This document shows, one piece after another, positions 33,991 through 46,786 of a stretch of DNA of 64,000 nucleotides (positions are counted from its first letter, which is position 1; each line of letters begins with the position of its first letter). The position numbers and the translations under genes are program-made. The DNA comes from Leucaena leucocephala. Its lineage: Eukaryota; Streptophyta; Magnoliopsida; Fabales; Fabaceae. The stretch covers positions 3,312,848-3,376,847 of the forward strand of contig CM073527.1 of assembly GCA_037074615.1 (NCBI GenBank), given 5' to 3'. The notes under the pieces were generated by a model that saw nothing but the letters and a program-made list of their open reading frames with translations, did not search any database and was not told the origin of the DNA.

Positions 33991-35582
33991 TAAAGGGTGA
34001 AGGTAAACTGAACAAAAGACATGAAAGGTGGTTGGAATGTATTGAGATATTTTCATCAAATAAAAGAAAGGTAAGGAAAATATGGTGGCTGATGCTTGGT
34101 TTTGAATATATCAAGGAGTTGTATGCCAATGATGCTGATTTTTATGAAATGTTTATTGCTTATGAAAAGAAAGCATTTGACAAGTGTTATATAATTGATG
34201 GCTACTTGTTTAAGGAAAATAGATTATGTGTGCCTCAATGTTCTTTGTGGGAACTGTTTTTGGTAGAAACACATGGGGAGGAATAATGGGACACTTTGGT
34301 TTGAAGAAGACTTTGGATGTTTTATATGAACATTTATTTTGGCCTAAAATAAAATGTGACGTGGAAAGAATACATTCTAAATGCATAACATGTAAATGGG
34401 TTAAGTCTAGAGTCTTGCCACATGGTTTATATACCCCATTACCTGTGCCTAGTGAACCTTGGGTAGATATTTCAATGAACTTTGTTTTGGGTTTGCCCAT
34501 GTCAAAAAGAGGGATGGACTCAATATTTGTGGTTGTTGACAAATTTTCTAAAATGGTACATTTCATTGCATGTCATAAACTGATGGTGCCACATATATTT
34601 TTGATTTGTTCTATAAAGAAATTGTGAGACTTCATGGGGTTCCTAAAAGTATTGTTTTTTATAGGGATACAAAGTTTTTGAGTCATTTGTTGAGAGTTTT
34701 ATGGGGAAAGCTTGGTACTAAATTGTTATTTTTTACTGCGTGTCATCCCCAAACTAATGGACAAACTGAAGTTGTTAATAGAATTTTATCTCAATTGCTT
34801 AGAACTATGATTCAAAAGAAGTTGAAAAATTGAGAAGATTTCTTGCCATTTATTGAATTTGCTTATAATATAAGTGTGCATTCATCTACTGATTATTCTC
34901 CTTTTTAGATTGTGTATGGTTTTGATCAACTAACTCCTTTGGAATTATTACCATTACCTATTATAAGAGAATAAGTCTTGATGGGAAAAAGAAGGCTGAA
35001 ACAATGAAGTAACTCTATAAAAAAGTAAAATAACATATTGAAAAGAAAAATAAGCAATATGCATCCAAGGCTAACAAATAAAGGAGTGTTCTTTTTTATC
35101 CTAGTGATTGGGTGTGGGTGCATATGATGAAAGAAAGATTTTTAGCTCAAAGAAAGTCCAAATTAGCTCCAAGAGGAGATGATCCCTTTTAAGTTCTTGA
35201 AAGAATTAATGATAATGCTTATAAAATTGATTTTTCTGGGGAGTATGCTGTTAGTGCTACTTTCAATGTGTCTAATTTATCTCTTTTTGATGTAGGTGAT
35301 GATTCGAGGATAAACCCTTTTAAGAAGATAGGAAATTATGCAATACAAAAAGATGACTCTTCAACTTCCAAAGATACTTTGCATATTCCAACTGGACCAA
35401 TCACAAGAGTAAGAGCTAAAAGAATTAAGGAAGCATTGAATGGGCTAATGCAAGAGGTATTGACAAAGCAAATCGCAATTGGAGCGACAAACCATATTAA
35501 AAATGTTGACGACGTCACTAATTTCATTTGTGCTAAAAGTGGAGCTGCTAAACCTATTTTAGGATTGGAGACATCAATTTAA
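33991..35582 (+). pseudogene. Integrase remnant, ORF runs into 3' LTR (R family)
   Basis: Integrase inserts element DNA into the chromosome. The HHCC finger is visible as ETHGEE, MGHFGLKKTLDVL and SKCITCK, with a frameshift inside. The core reads EPWVDISMNFVLGLP, where the first catalytic aspartate (MDF) is asparagine, and SIVFYRDTKFL, where the SDRD block is altered; HPQTNGQTEVVNR keeps the glutamate. Stops follow near 34832 and 34976. The C-terminal part (YDPFKVLERINDNAYKID-like, VSNLSLFDVGDDSR) ends in PTGPITRVRAKRIKEALNGL. The last ~80 codons overlap the LTR start at about 35338, as in CRM-type chromoviruses. Confidence 0.83.
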
Positions 35583-36114
35583 AGGCCTTACCAAGTAGTA
35601 GCACATAAGGGAAGACTCATTTGGACCTAAATAATCACTTTTTGGAGTTTAAAATGTTGATTCTATTTTTATTATTGTATTTGTGCTAAAATTAGTAATT
35701 AGTTAGCAGATATGACTTTTGAGTTTCTAAGTTACTTGAATTAAGTTCTCCTTATTTTATTTTAGTATTTACTAGTTTGAGACCCTAGGTTGCATTTATT
35801 ATTTTTTTATTTCGGATTTGAAATGTATATCTTAAAATACATTGTATGACTCATTTTGAAATCAGATTGCATTGTTAATGAAAAGTTGTATTTTTGCACT
35901 TTGTCTCTTAGGAGAGGATTCTCTCTAGGGTTCTTCATAGAACTAACAGACTTATCTAGACTTGATCAACCTTGTGGTGTATTCCAACACATCGGGTCCT
36001 TGTTATTCTGTGTTCAAGGGTTGTGGATCACCATATCTTTGTTTAGTGTTCTTAAGGTGTGTATAATCGGATTGGTTGTGGGTTCGCACCACAAATGTGC
36101 GAACAATTTTTTCT
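35338..36114 (+). repeat. R-family 3' LTR, pol tail and body
   Basis: It starts TGCAATACAAAAAGATGAC and matches the two minus-strand units (30151-30933 and 31190-31947) through the pol tail and the non-coding body, including CATTGTATGACTCATTTTGAA and the TCCTTGTT...TGTTCAAGGG segment. This identity across three copies is why the pol tail is placed in the LTR. The PPT could not be placed. Confidence 0.65.
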
Positions 36115-36560
36115 AGGCAAGAATATGGAACTTTGGCACAGTACTGGGATGGAGCAGAAACTCACCATACTTCTCAACTTTTCAATCAACAATATAGAAT
36201 GCCTACTTTTACTGCAAAGTTCATACATTTGGGTAGCGAATAAGTGACCGAATGTCTCTTCCAATCTCGACTTTAAATGAGGATTCTAGAATGCCTATGT
36301 TTGTCTCTAAGCTGGTCCATCTAGGTGACAAATGAGTGATCTAGTGTTTCTATCCAATAATAGGGACTTTCGTGAAGTTCTGGAGTTGAGCAGAAACTCA
36401 CCACATATCTCAACTTTCAATAAGCAATCCACAATGCCTCCTTTCATTGCAAAATTCATATATGTGGGCTATGAAGAGTGATTGATCTTTTTGAACCAAT
36501 AATTGTGAATATTCATGCAGTTCTGGAATTGACTTAAATCTCATGCTACCCATATGAAAA
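36115..36560 (+). repeat. 144-bp repeat array at the end of the R 3' LTR
   Basis: Units are anchored at 36173 (CTCAA), 36266 (CTCGA; short unit, about 50 bp deleted) and 36409 (143 bp on), with a degraded fourth near 36550. Orientation relative to pol is the same as in the minus-strand units. Confidence 0.8.
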
Positions 36561-37480
36561 GTCTCGCTATTGTCGCAACCACAACTTTCAAAATCATGAT
36601 TAACCCAATAATGTAGTATAAGGCACAACCCTATCATGCTTGTCAAGGAGCCTTTCAAGTGGAATCCTAAACATTAGTGAACAATAACATTGAAAGCCTA
36701 AGTAAAAGCATGGGCTCTTCGTTTGATTCAAATATTGGTGCAATAGAAATAAGAGTGCAGCAAAAGTAACTACTTTTGTATTTTTGATTAGTGTGAAAAT
36801 GGTTTGGACTGTAAAAGAAATATGATAGGAAAGACTCTTGAATTGGATAATGCAAGCACCCTCTATAAACTACCAATCGGTAGATAAAGACTCTAATCAA
36901 TTGAATTAATTATGAACAATCTCCAATAATCAATCAACTAACTAGAAATCAAACTAATATATATATATATATGCAAATCGATAATCACATCTTCCAAATC
37001 AATTACAAGTATCTACTGTGATAATAATCAATCGATATTCAATCCTCATACATATTATAAAATCCCTAAACTAGAAATCCCAAAACTTAAAATGAGTGCA
37101 GACTAAGATAGAATAACTCCCCATTATCGTTTGTGAGCTCAAGCTATGTTGTCTATTGCCAAGAGGATAAAAATCTAGCCTCTCATAGCTCCTACCATGC
37201 TTCAATCACTGTCCAGAGTTAATGCAATGTGTAGAAAAGAGGATGGAAATGTGAAGAGAAAGGTGGTAGAGTGGATTAATAGGGGTAGAAATGGATAAAT
37301 CTCTGAAAAGATCAAGAAAAATGAAAGATTTGATCAAGGTTATTGAGAGGATTTGTGAAGATGAGAGCAGCTTCAACTTGGCCAAATCTGGCAAAATATC
37401 CAATGGCCCAAGTTTGGTTGCTCACCCTTACCTTAATTGTAGAGTGATCTAAATGAAAATGCATAACTTAACTAATTGTC
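36561..37480. other. Unassigned AT-rich sequence
   Basis: No domain or LTR match to the families here was recognised. It includes an (AT)n run at 36957-36972 and one GTCGCAACC near 36575. The small ORFs on either strand (36410-36658, 36667-36900, 37206-37403) have no recognisable motif. It may be an LTR of a family otherwise absent from the window, or the lost 3' end of element K. Confidence 0.4.
36957..36972. repeat. (AT)n microsatellite
   Basis: About eight AT units in the unassigned stretch 36561-37480. Confidence 0.75.
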
Positions 37481-39300
37481 TATTTTAGTCGTGACTAGAT
37501 CCATATTTAGATCATGACCTGAGGACACAGAGAACCTCCTAGAAGAAAAATAGGTTGCGACCAATAGACTTCAAGATTACAACTAAACATCAAAGAAGCT
37601 GACTTTCTCAATTCAGGTCCTCTTTGTCTAGTACTTTCTTCTTTGATCCACTTTGGGTCTTTAAGTCTCTTCCAAAATCCCTACAAATCAAAATCAAAAC
37701 TAATTGTAAAGGCTAAGCTAATTAAAAAACAATATATGCAGTTTGGAAGAGCTAATTGACTTTTTACCCTTTAATAAGCATATTGCCATGCACAATCATG
37801 TATTACCATATATTCATAATTATAGGTATAAAATGAATGATAATTACAGGTACAAAAGCCTTGAAAATGTCAAAGAAACTATATACAATTTGTATCTTAT
37901 CAATTATTTCACATTTGAACCTTTGTACTCTTGAACAAAGAAATAAATCACACCTAAATCAGTGCTGGCAAAACTGAGAGAACAACATAATCAACAGTAA
38001 ACCCGAGACAATTAATCAATCATCTTTTAGGAATACAAAAATGATAACATGAGCAATGCCAAGTAATTAACTACTTGGTAAAATTAACCTTAAATGTATG
38101 AGCGTAATATATTCTCTATAGGGATGCAAATGTTTAGCTCTCTAACCTCTTATTGTTAGGGTTCTTTCACTCTAATTTAATGTAGCAAACACCCTACCAT
38201 AGGCTTGTAATGGCTATAAGTCTCCTATACTATATAGCACTCATGCAAAGAATTAAGAGGTGTTTTGGGGTTGAAATAATGGAAATATCTTGTGAAAATG
38301 GAATGGAATATAATTAAGTGTCATAATTAAAGATAATGCAAGTCAAATTTTATCTGAATTAGCTCAAATCATAACCTTCTATTCTAAGGAAGTACTTATT
38401 TCAACTTTATTCTTTTGCTATAGCTTCTTGACAATGGTACAAATTTATTAATTTTTTAAATCAATAAACAGGGGTACATACAATACTTCCTACAAACTCC
38501 TTGAAGGTTATATGGTCTCAAATAGAATGATGAAATTGACTTAATCTATGATGTAGTTTACACACATGAATAAACAACGAAAGAGATGAAGATATAATGG
38601 GTAAACAATGGATAAGTATTTATGGCTTGTGTTTAGGTCCATTGGTTTAGAAATAAATGCCTCTATCATATTTAATAACATAAATCGTAAGTAATTTTTG
38701 ACTCAGAGCCAAGACAAATTCTAAAGAATGCAAACCAAATGAATAATTACTCAATATAAGAATTAAGGTTGAGAATCCTTCTAACCAAGGTTTGTATCTA
38801 AATTGCTCATACACTAAAGTCTCAAACAACGCTCATTATTTACTAGCCATTAAAACATTTATCACAATTAAAACCCTTTTTATTAAAAGTACCAAAATAA
38901 TCACTCAATATCATGTATAAGTCCCAGGATTAACATGAAAATTAAAGTGTTTCCAATTCATTTTCCAAGATTTTTAAAATCTCAAGTATGGAAATGGTTT
39001 CCATAAAACTGTTTATGCAAAAAAAAGTTAGAAAATAGGGCAATGATTCACTTATACATCATTGCACATGGTAAAGAGAAGGAAGATATACATTTTCATA
39101 GTGCAACCTAGTTGCGACTAAAAATAGTGTAGGTCACAACCAGATTTCACAGCGAGCAATTCCTCTGAACTTAGGACATTTAGTCATGACCAAATGACAC
39201 GTAAGTCATGACCATAAAACATAGTAAGTATATTAAGTATAGAATTCCATTTTAAGTTATGACCAAACAACTCGTAGATTATGACCACTAATCACAGAAA
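37481..39300 (-). mobile_element. 3' UTR of element K with two palindrome clusters
   Basis: Minus-strand homologue of the Athila-like 3' UTR: the complement of AAGCCTATGG near 38200 matches the GGTTACAAGCCTATGGGAAG phrase of the plus copies. GTCGTGAC- and GTTGCGAC-type motifs cluster at 37488-37580 and 39110-39290. No gene; no PPT or 3' LTR is found on its left, so the element is truncated there. Confidence 0.55.
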
Positions 39301-39800
39301 CTACAAAATGACAACTTTCAAAGCCCAAAACATTTTTTACACTCAAACCTTCTCAATAAGCAATAAATCCAAAGGTACAATAGGCTTCAACAATTCTATT
39401 TTCACATATTCTGAAATATCCAGTTCTGTCCTTACAATGAGTTCTCAGCAGTATGCTTTCACCTGATATTTTATCATGCTGTTTCTCTCCAAAGCCTTCA
39501 TTCAAAGGGTCAGTAATAGAAAAAGAAAAAGATTGTAGGATAGAAAGTAAGCTATCAACTGAAATATTGTTAATATTTGACACATCACCACTACTATCCA
39601 AAGAAAATTAAGAAGATTTTTTAGCTAGCAAATCAGATTCAACCTTATTAGAATTTTGTTGCAACAATTCATGTTCCTCTTTAACTTTTTCAATGTATGC
39701 ATCAATTGCACTTAAGCCTAGCAATGAGTAATCTTCAAATGGATGTCTTATTACTTCATAGATATTAAAAGTAATTACATTATCACCCACTCCATTGTAA
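39301..39800 (-). pseudogene. Post-protease linker ORFs (element K)
   Basis: Reading minus-strand, FNIYEVIRHPFEDYSLLGL and SAIDAYIEKVKEEHELLQ follow protease, matching the position of the linker between protease and RT in Athila pol. Then comes an open stretch (39353-39601) with no recognised domain. RT, RNaseH and integrase are absent, and array sequence follows at 39290. Confidence 0.6.
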
Positions 39801-39879
39801 TGCTCCTATTTTTCATACTTATGACAGTTTTAGCTATTCTAAGGAATATCCTCCAAAAATAATAGGATGCTTTGAGGTT

Positions 39880-40320
39880 GACTCATATGACATATCCAAC
39901 ACAGAAATTTATAGGTATAATCAAGTCTTTAACCTTCATTAATATGTATTCTAATAATCCCTCACGTTTCCTAGTAGTCCGATCAGTAACTTGAACTATC
40001 ATGGAGGTTTCCTTAAGTGAGCTTATGCCTAATGATGTATAAATAGAAGTTGGCATTACATTAATGGCTTTACCAAGATCTAACAAAGCACTGGCACATT
40101 GAAACTTACAAATGGTGATTGTAACTGTAAATGAACTTGGATTGTCATATTTTATAGGAAGTTGTGGTTTAATTAAAGCATACATACTAGATCCTACTTG
40201 AACCCCTTCATTTGGCTTGCAAATTGTTTTATTTTTAATCAGATCTACAAGTGGCACATTAACTTCCAATTTACCCAACAGATTCAAAATATAGTGTTCC
40301 TATTTTTCTGTTAAAACTTT
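39880..40320 (-). pseudogene. Aspartic protease pseudogene (element K)
   Basis: Reads LEVNVPLVDLI, VGSSMYALIKPQLPIKYDNP, then the catalytic loop ALLDLGKAINVMPTSIYTSL (DLGK where DLGA is usual, which should impair catalysis), then IVQVTDRTTRKREGLLEYIL, KVKDLIIPINF. The frame is open for 134 codons at 39883-40287. The downstream ILGRPFL block is not in frame. Confidence 0.83.
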
Positions 40321-42255
40321 ATTTACACACATGTATGCACTAGAAAAATGCAGGTGTTTAATACTTACCTCTTTGTCCTCTATTCTGCATCTTCATCCTC
40401 CTTTTAATGCTAGTTCTTATTAGATTTCTAACTTGCAGCTGCTTCATGCATATCAAATGGTTGCACAACATCCTTCAATCCATTTGCTCATTCTTCTACT
40501 GCAACATCCCCTTCTCTTTACTACTTTCTGATTCTGAAATGAATAAAGGTTTTTCTTCATTTAACTCTTCAGTTTCAGATATATTCCACCACTCATTTTT
40601 CCCATTATCCCTTTTATCATCAACATTTGCTTCCCCTGCTGTTTTTCTACTTCTTAAGCTCATAGAATTCATAGATTTGGGGTTAACAACTATGTTTGAA
40701 GGTAGATTTCCACCAATTCTAGCCTGAACATCACTTACCGAATTGGCTAGCTATGATACATAGCCATTTATGTTTTCAATTTTTGTTTCCCAATGTTCTA
40801 TTTTACTCTCCAAGGTGGCAAACTTAGAATATGTTATTGTTAGGTTGCTATCTATTGTAGATCTCAAGTCTTTGAAATTATAACTGAAGTATGTGTTTAT
40901 TGAATTTATATTTGAGTTCATCACATTAATGCTCTTGATTATCTCAGATATACCACCATTCTTTGAAGTAGAAAATACTTCCACAGCTCTAGAGGATTCA
41001 GTCATTTGCTTGTCATTTTTGAATCTGTTTAACCCAAAATTCCTGTCTCCACCTCCATCCCTCCATTTGAAATTAGGATGATCTGTCCATCCTTCACTAT
41101 ATGTGTTGGAGTATAGATTTTTTTGTGGATAATGATTTTGTTTGCCTTGATAGATGGCTAGTACATCCTCATAGTGAATAGGATATTTGTCACTGGTATG
41201 CATTGGAGAAGAACAAAGCTAACAACTAGGAGTAACTAGAGCTTGAGATATGGGTTTTGAAAACTTGTATTGCTCAATTGAGCAATTAACTTGTTCATCT
41301 GAGCATTCATAATAGCAATTTGAGAAGACAGTTTATTATAATATTGAGAAGACCTTACAAAAACCTCATGAATTTGTCTTCCATCATTGCCCCATACCGC
41401 TGGTCATTGTTTGCTATCTTCTCAATAAAGTTTCATGCTTCATCAAGAGTTAAATCATCTTTGGAACCCCTAGTAGATGTATCCAAATTATTTCTATCTG
41501 CAGTGTGTAATCCTGAATGAAAATACTACACCAAATGCTCACTTGGAATCAGGTGGTATGGACATTTAGTTAGCATCTCTTGAAACATTCTCCAAAACTC
41601 ATGAAAAGACGAGTAAACTATTTTACAGCAAAGATTTCCTTCCTCAATGTAGCAGTCTTTGATGTAGGGAAGTATCTCTCTAAGAAAGTATTTCTCAAGT
41701 TATTCCAGGAGTCTAAGGCTTGAGGTGTATGATGTGGCAGCATATAAAACTATTATTTTACATTTCCTTCAAGTGTAAATTAGAATATTTGTCTCTACAC
41801 AGTATCCATTTTAGCACCTACTAGTTTCATGGATGAGTAAACCTACTACATAGTCTTTAAATGCTTGAAAGGAACTTCAGCTCAAAAGATCTTTCAGCTC
41901 AAAATTAACATATAAAAAGTAGGATAAGTGTAAAGGATCATAGTTTGTATTAGAAGAAGTGAGTTCTCTTATCCTCCTACATACCCTTCTATTATTCATA
42001 TTATTTTCTCATATTCCTCATTTTGATTATTCTGATTATGAGTATGAGTTTCACCCTCATTAACATGCTTTATGACAATAATTATCTAAGATATTACCAA
42101 ATGCAAATTCAGCTTTAGCTGCAATAGATAAATCAGAAGAACTAAGCTCAAAAACAGATGCAACATTGGCTTGATTTAAGATTTTAACTTCTTAATTTGC
42201 TAAGGATTCTATTAATTTCTCTATCTGAAAGAAACAATTTAGAGCTTTTGTTTAT
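40321..42255 (-). pseudogene. gag: gag pseudogene (element K)
   Basis: The counterpart of the gag start reads ATAAACAAAAGCTCT at 42255 (ATG in element M), so the start codon itself is mutated. Capsid-like words are recognisable with stops between 42000 and 41550 (the complement of CCTCAAGCCTTAGACTCCTGGAATAACTTGAG-type sequence near 41710). The zinc knuckle is damaged (first cysteine now a stop, then LCSSPMHTSDKYP) near 41200. The C-terminus, 40751-41203, is open: IYQGKQNHYPQKNLYSN, NSINTYFSYNFKDLRSTI and ESKIEHWETKIENINGYVS match the other gag copies. Confidence 0.8.
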
Positions 42256-42339
42256 GCAAATCATACTTAACAATTATGTAGGATATCAAGTATATCACAG
42301 ATGCAGCAATTTCAAAAATTGAGATCAAATAATCATAGT

Positions 42340-42780
42340 TCAAAAGGCTCAGGTCACAACAAAAAAGGTCTTTAGGTCATGACTAAATATCATAGAGAGA
42401 GGAGATAACGACAAAAAATGAGCTTCAAGTCACGACTGTTAGTTCCAAAGAGCAAATTTCACTTTGGTTGCAACTAAAATCACAGAACAAATGCTTAAAA
42501 TTAGAAGTTTTTGGTTGCGTCCAAATGTCACTCCAGTCACGACTAAAAATTATAGAGAGTAAATATGAATTAAACACTGATTTTTGGTTGACTGGAAATC
42601 ACAAAGAAGAAAATCTTGATTGACAAGAGTTTTGGTTGTGACCAAAAATATTCTAGTCAATTTTTTGTAGTATAGTCATGAGTAAATAGGTAATTGGTCA
42701 TGACTTAAAAAGTAAAACATTAAATTTACAGAAAAACTAAAACACCTATATTCTTTTTATGTTTTTTTAGGGTTAGAAGA
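42340..42780 (-). repeat. Leader palindrome array (element K)
   Basis: GTCGCGAC-derived motifs (GTCACAAC, GTCATGAC, GTCACGAC, GTTGCGTC, GTTGTGAC) recur roughly every 30-40 bp between PBS and gag, as in elements I and M. No exact GTCGCGAC remains, so this copy is more decayed. Confidence 0.75.
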
Positions 42781-42809
42781 TTGCTTAGGGAAACCTTAAC
42801 AAGTAAGGC

Positions 42810-42827
42810 TCCCCATCAGTAGCACCA
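42810..42827 (-). other. Decayed tRNA-Asp primer-binding site (element K)
   Basis: The plus-strand TCCCCATCAGTAGCACCA matches the complement of the Athila PBS at 12 of 18 positions and lies three bases from the LTR end at 42831. Confidence 0.7.
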
Positions 42828-42830
42828 TTT

Positions 42831-44423
42831 TGATAATTATCATTTTAATTACCAAAAGAAATTAAGCTAACCAATAGTAAAGTGAAGTTAACCTAGGTCA
42901 ATTCACAAAGAGCCTAAATCGATGCTAAAGTTCCTAACTAATCCAATAAGTCACCAATTAACAAGTTAATCAGATGAATTATGAGATGAGATATTGAATA
43001 ACTTCTAAATATAAATCCTATACTATTGTTATGAATTTAGGTGTTTATGATGATGAAATGAATCAATGACATCTGGGTTCTCTTGGAGATTACCTTATTT
43101 TATTATCCATAGAGTATGAGGAGTTAATTAGTTGAATTAGAATGTGTTAACTAATAACCCGCCAGCTAAATGTCAATGAAAGCTACAACTCTAAGACATT
43201 GAATAGAGAAACATGAATTATTCAACTCAAGAGATAGAAGACGATGAATTAAGCAGATACAACTATACTCTATTATAGAATTGCCCAAATTAATTACAAC
43301 CATGTCCAACTAGTTCAAGGATGAAGATAAATTAAAGCTCAATGTAGAAATAGGAAATCCAATTCGATTCTCTAATCATTTATCATCTACAAACTCTAAT
43401 TGAATCAATAAAATCATAATTAACTAACTCAACTTGATATAATTAAATATTAATTAAAGACACAATTGAAGCTCCCTGTTTTAGATTAAGGATTTTGGTT
43501 CTGCATTATCTCCAATAGAGCACAATGGATCTAACATTCCATTGCCATCAAGACTTCAATAGCAGTAGCAAAACCAGCAGCAGACATGGTAAGTGCAGAA
43601 GGAGAAGATGAAGAGGGAACAAAACTTTCCTCTAGTTATATTGCTTTGAATAGGGGAAAGTTTATGAAGATAGAGAATGGAGATGGAGAGAAGGAATGGC
43701 ATGTGGGAGAGATGGATCTCGATGGAGTCTGTGTGAATGAATGAATAGGAGAGTGGTATGCGAAAGGTGGTGGAAGCCTGAATGAATACGTGATGATATC
43801 TGAAGTGTGGAATGAATCTGTATATATGTAGGGATAGCGTGAATAAGTCAAGTGGTATCTATGTGAGCAATGGCATACGTGAATAATATGATATTTGCCT
43901 CTATCCAGCAAGTGTCCAAACTCATAATGCATTCTCCCATGTGATTTATGTTAGTAAATCTGTTAGCTCCTTCTAGCTCTTAGCATGTACATTAATCTTT
44001 GCTAGTCTGTGTGAATTTAGATCTGAATGGTGTTTCCTCAGCATGATCATAAATGAACCTTCATCCTCAACACGAGCAAGAATCTCCTAATGCACTAACT
44101 CTCCATGTGATTTCTGCTGGCACCTCAAATTCCCTAGATCTAGCTATCATTTATAACCATTTACGTTTTATTCTTACTCATAGGTACAACAACAAGTTGT
44201 TTTAGTAATTAATGAGCATTTTCCTGAAATAGAAATTTAAAATATGCAAATTATTTATCTAATAAGATGATATTCTAATACTGACCAAAATTATATCAAT
44301 TAATTTCCCATTGTTCTAATTTTATTTGATTAATTAATTGCTCATCAAATTGGTAAATGGGGAAAAATCAATAATAAAACTCTCTTTAAATACACTAAAA
44401 TTAATACAAATAAGAGCTTATCA
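42831..44423 (-). repeat. 5' LTR of element K
   Basis: It starts TGATAATTATCATTTT and ends GAGCTTATCA, 1,593 bp, adjoining the PBS on the left. Matches the Athila-like LTR family inverted. The body contains a few extra segments relative to the 1.38-kb copies. The flank GTAAG begins at 44424. Confidence 0.82.
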
Positions 44424-45313
44424 GTAAGCCAAATGGAAGAACTACATTAGCTTATTGGAATTAGGAATATAATAGGGGCATTTCTTTCAAAACCCTTTTG
44501 ACCAACATTAGCCACATAAATATTAAACCCTTTGCATTAACCCTTTGAGACATTCACTTTCTTTTAAACTTATATCCTTGATTAATGAATGTAGTACAAG
44601 ATTTTGTTGATGTAGTAAGTCTTTAATGATGAAATAACTGTTAAGTTGCACCACTTATTGAATATATGAACTTCAATACATTTGTTATTTGGTTCAATAG
44701 TTGAAAGGAAAAAACACAGAAAAAATGCGAAGAAAAAAAAGAAGAAAGAAAAGATAGACCAGATGACAAGATGTGTTATTCAACTTGTATGAAAGGAAGT
44801 TAGCTTGGGACTTGTTATTTTCTACAGTTGCACAATTGGAACTATGATTAAAAATTGAAATATCATGAAAAAGTAAGATCATGTGCAGTATTTCATTAAT
44901 CTTTGACATGCATTTCCATTTCATCATTTAGCCTTTCTAACATTACAACCTAATAAAGACCCTTTGATTCAAAATCCTTGTAGCATTTAGTATTAGATAT
45001 ATAGAATGGTTACAAGACTATAGGAAGTCTAAGCTAAATGGATAAGTGAAAATCACCTTAATAAGAGAGTGAGTGAAACACTATACTTTGTGAGGAAATA
45101 TCAACTTAGTTGTTTACTATGATTTAATTGAATGATTCATATCATTTGAATAATGAGATTTAGTATGGATTGTTGCCAATTGAAGGGAGAAGATTGATGA
45201 CTACAAGTGCTTATGCTGAGTCTGTTGTGGCCAATTTTGGTGAACATGTGTGTTTAAATTTCAATTTTGATCAATAGTTTTGCTCGGAATGCAAAAGCTA
45301 AGCATGGGGGAAT
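44424..45313 (+). mobile_element. 3' UTR and PPT of element J (5' part missing)
   Basis: Plus-strand 3' UTR matching 23760-24657 (GACCAACATTAGCCACATAAATATTAAA, CCTAATAAAGACCCTTTGAT) and ending with the PPT CTAAGCATGGGGGAAT. Everything upstream of it has been lost or displaced at the K boundary. The purine-rich stretch at 44700-44760 gives the ORF on the other strand. Confidence 0.75.
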
Positions 45314-46786
45314 TGATAAACTCTTATTTGTATTGATTTTAGTGTGTTTAAAGAGAATTGTATTATTGATTTTTGTCCCCATTTACCAATATGATAAGTA
45401 ATTAATTAATAAAATAAAATTGGAACAATAGGAAATTAATTGATATAATTTTGGTCATATAATGGAATATTAACTTCTTAGATAAATAATTTGTAGGACA
45501 TGCTCATTAAAGCACCAAGTCAACTTGCTTCTGTAACAAAAATAGAAAGAGTTAGAATGAAACAAAATGGTCTGTGTGATAGCTGGGTTTAACAGATAGA
45601 ACAGAAGCATGTGCTGAAGTAAGGATCACACACGTGCTACAACATAAATCACATAGAGGGAAAATCTAACAGAATGCAAAATGCACATGCTGAATGGAGG
45701 AGATTAGCTAACATATTCATACACATGCTGGAATGCAGAAAACACACCTTCCATAACTCATTCATTCATCACAGATATGATGCACTTTTCCTATATATTA
45801 TTCATCACACATATGCAAATCACAACTCATTCCATATCACACAGCTCTGTCTCCACTCCATTCCACATCAAAGTTTCCACACAGACTTAATCTCACTCCA
45901 TCAGATCCATCTCTTTCTCATGCTATTCTCCATCTCAATTCTCTCTTTTTCATCTATAACTTTTCTCTATTCTAAACAATAGAACCAGAGGAAAGTTCTA
46001 TGTCTATCTTCATCTTCTCCTTATATATTCACCATGACTGTTGCTGATTTGTTTACTATTGATATTGAGGTCTTGATATCAATGGAAGTTTGTGACCTCT
46101 TGGAGATGATGTTGACCTAGAATAATTGACTAAAATAGGGAGTTCAATTATGTCTTTAATTCTATATCTAATTGTATCGAGTTGATGTAGTTAATTATGA
46201 TTTTATTGATTCAATTAGAGTTAGTAGATGATGAACATTAGGGATCTGAGTTGGATTTCCTAATTATGTTTAATTGAGCTTTGATTGAACTCAACCTTGA
46301 ATTAGTTGGACATGGATGTGGTTAATTAGAGCAATTCTATAACATAGTATAATTGTATCTGTTTAATTCATATTCTTCTACCTCTTGAGTTGAATGATTC
46401 ATAGTTCTCTATTCAATGTCTACGAGTTATATTTTTGATTGATATTTAGCTAGTGAGTTGTTGGCTAACATATTATAATTCAACTAATAAACTCCTCATA
46501 TCTATAGATAACAAAGATAAGGTAATCTTCAAGGGAACACACTTGTCATTGATATATTTCTCATTATAAATACATAAATTCATAAATAGTAGCATAAGAT
46601 TTATATTTAGAATTTGTTCAAACATCTCATCTCACATATCATCTGATTAAATTATTAATTTGTGGCTCATTGGATTAGTTAAAAACTTTAGTATCCATTT
46701 TGGCTCCTTGTGAATTAACTTAGGTTAGCTTCACTTTACTATTGGCTGGTTTAATTACTTGTTTGAAAGTTAAAATGACAGTTATA
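45314..46786 (+). repeat. 3' LTR of element J
   Basis: 1,473 bp from TGATAAACTC to ACAGTTATA (last C changed to A). Preceded by a PPT, so a 3' LTR. The ORF at 45674-45982 lies in the CACA/TTCA-rich LTR body. Confidence 0.85.

Noticed and set aside
31963..36560. Endogenous pararetrovirus
   Set aside because: Gag zinc knuckle, protease, RT, RNaseH, integrase and LTR follow the Ty3 order with integrase last; no movement protein or coat-type ORF.
45674..45982. Histidine/serine-rich ORFs in Athila LTRs (also 28781-29228, 51016-51400, 55000-55242, 61875-62212)
   Set aside because: They fall in the CACA/TTCA-rich LTR body, change frame between copies and have stops at differing points.
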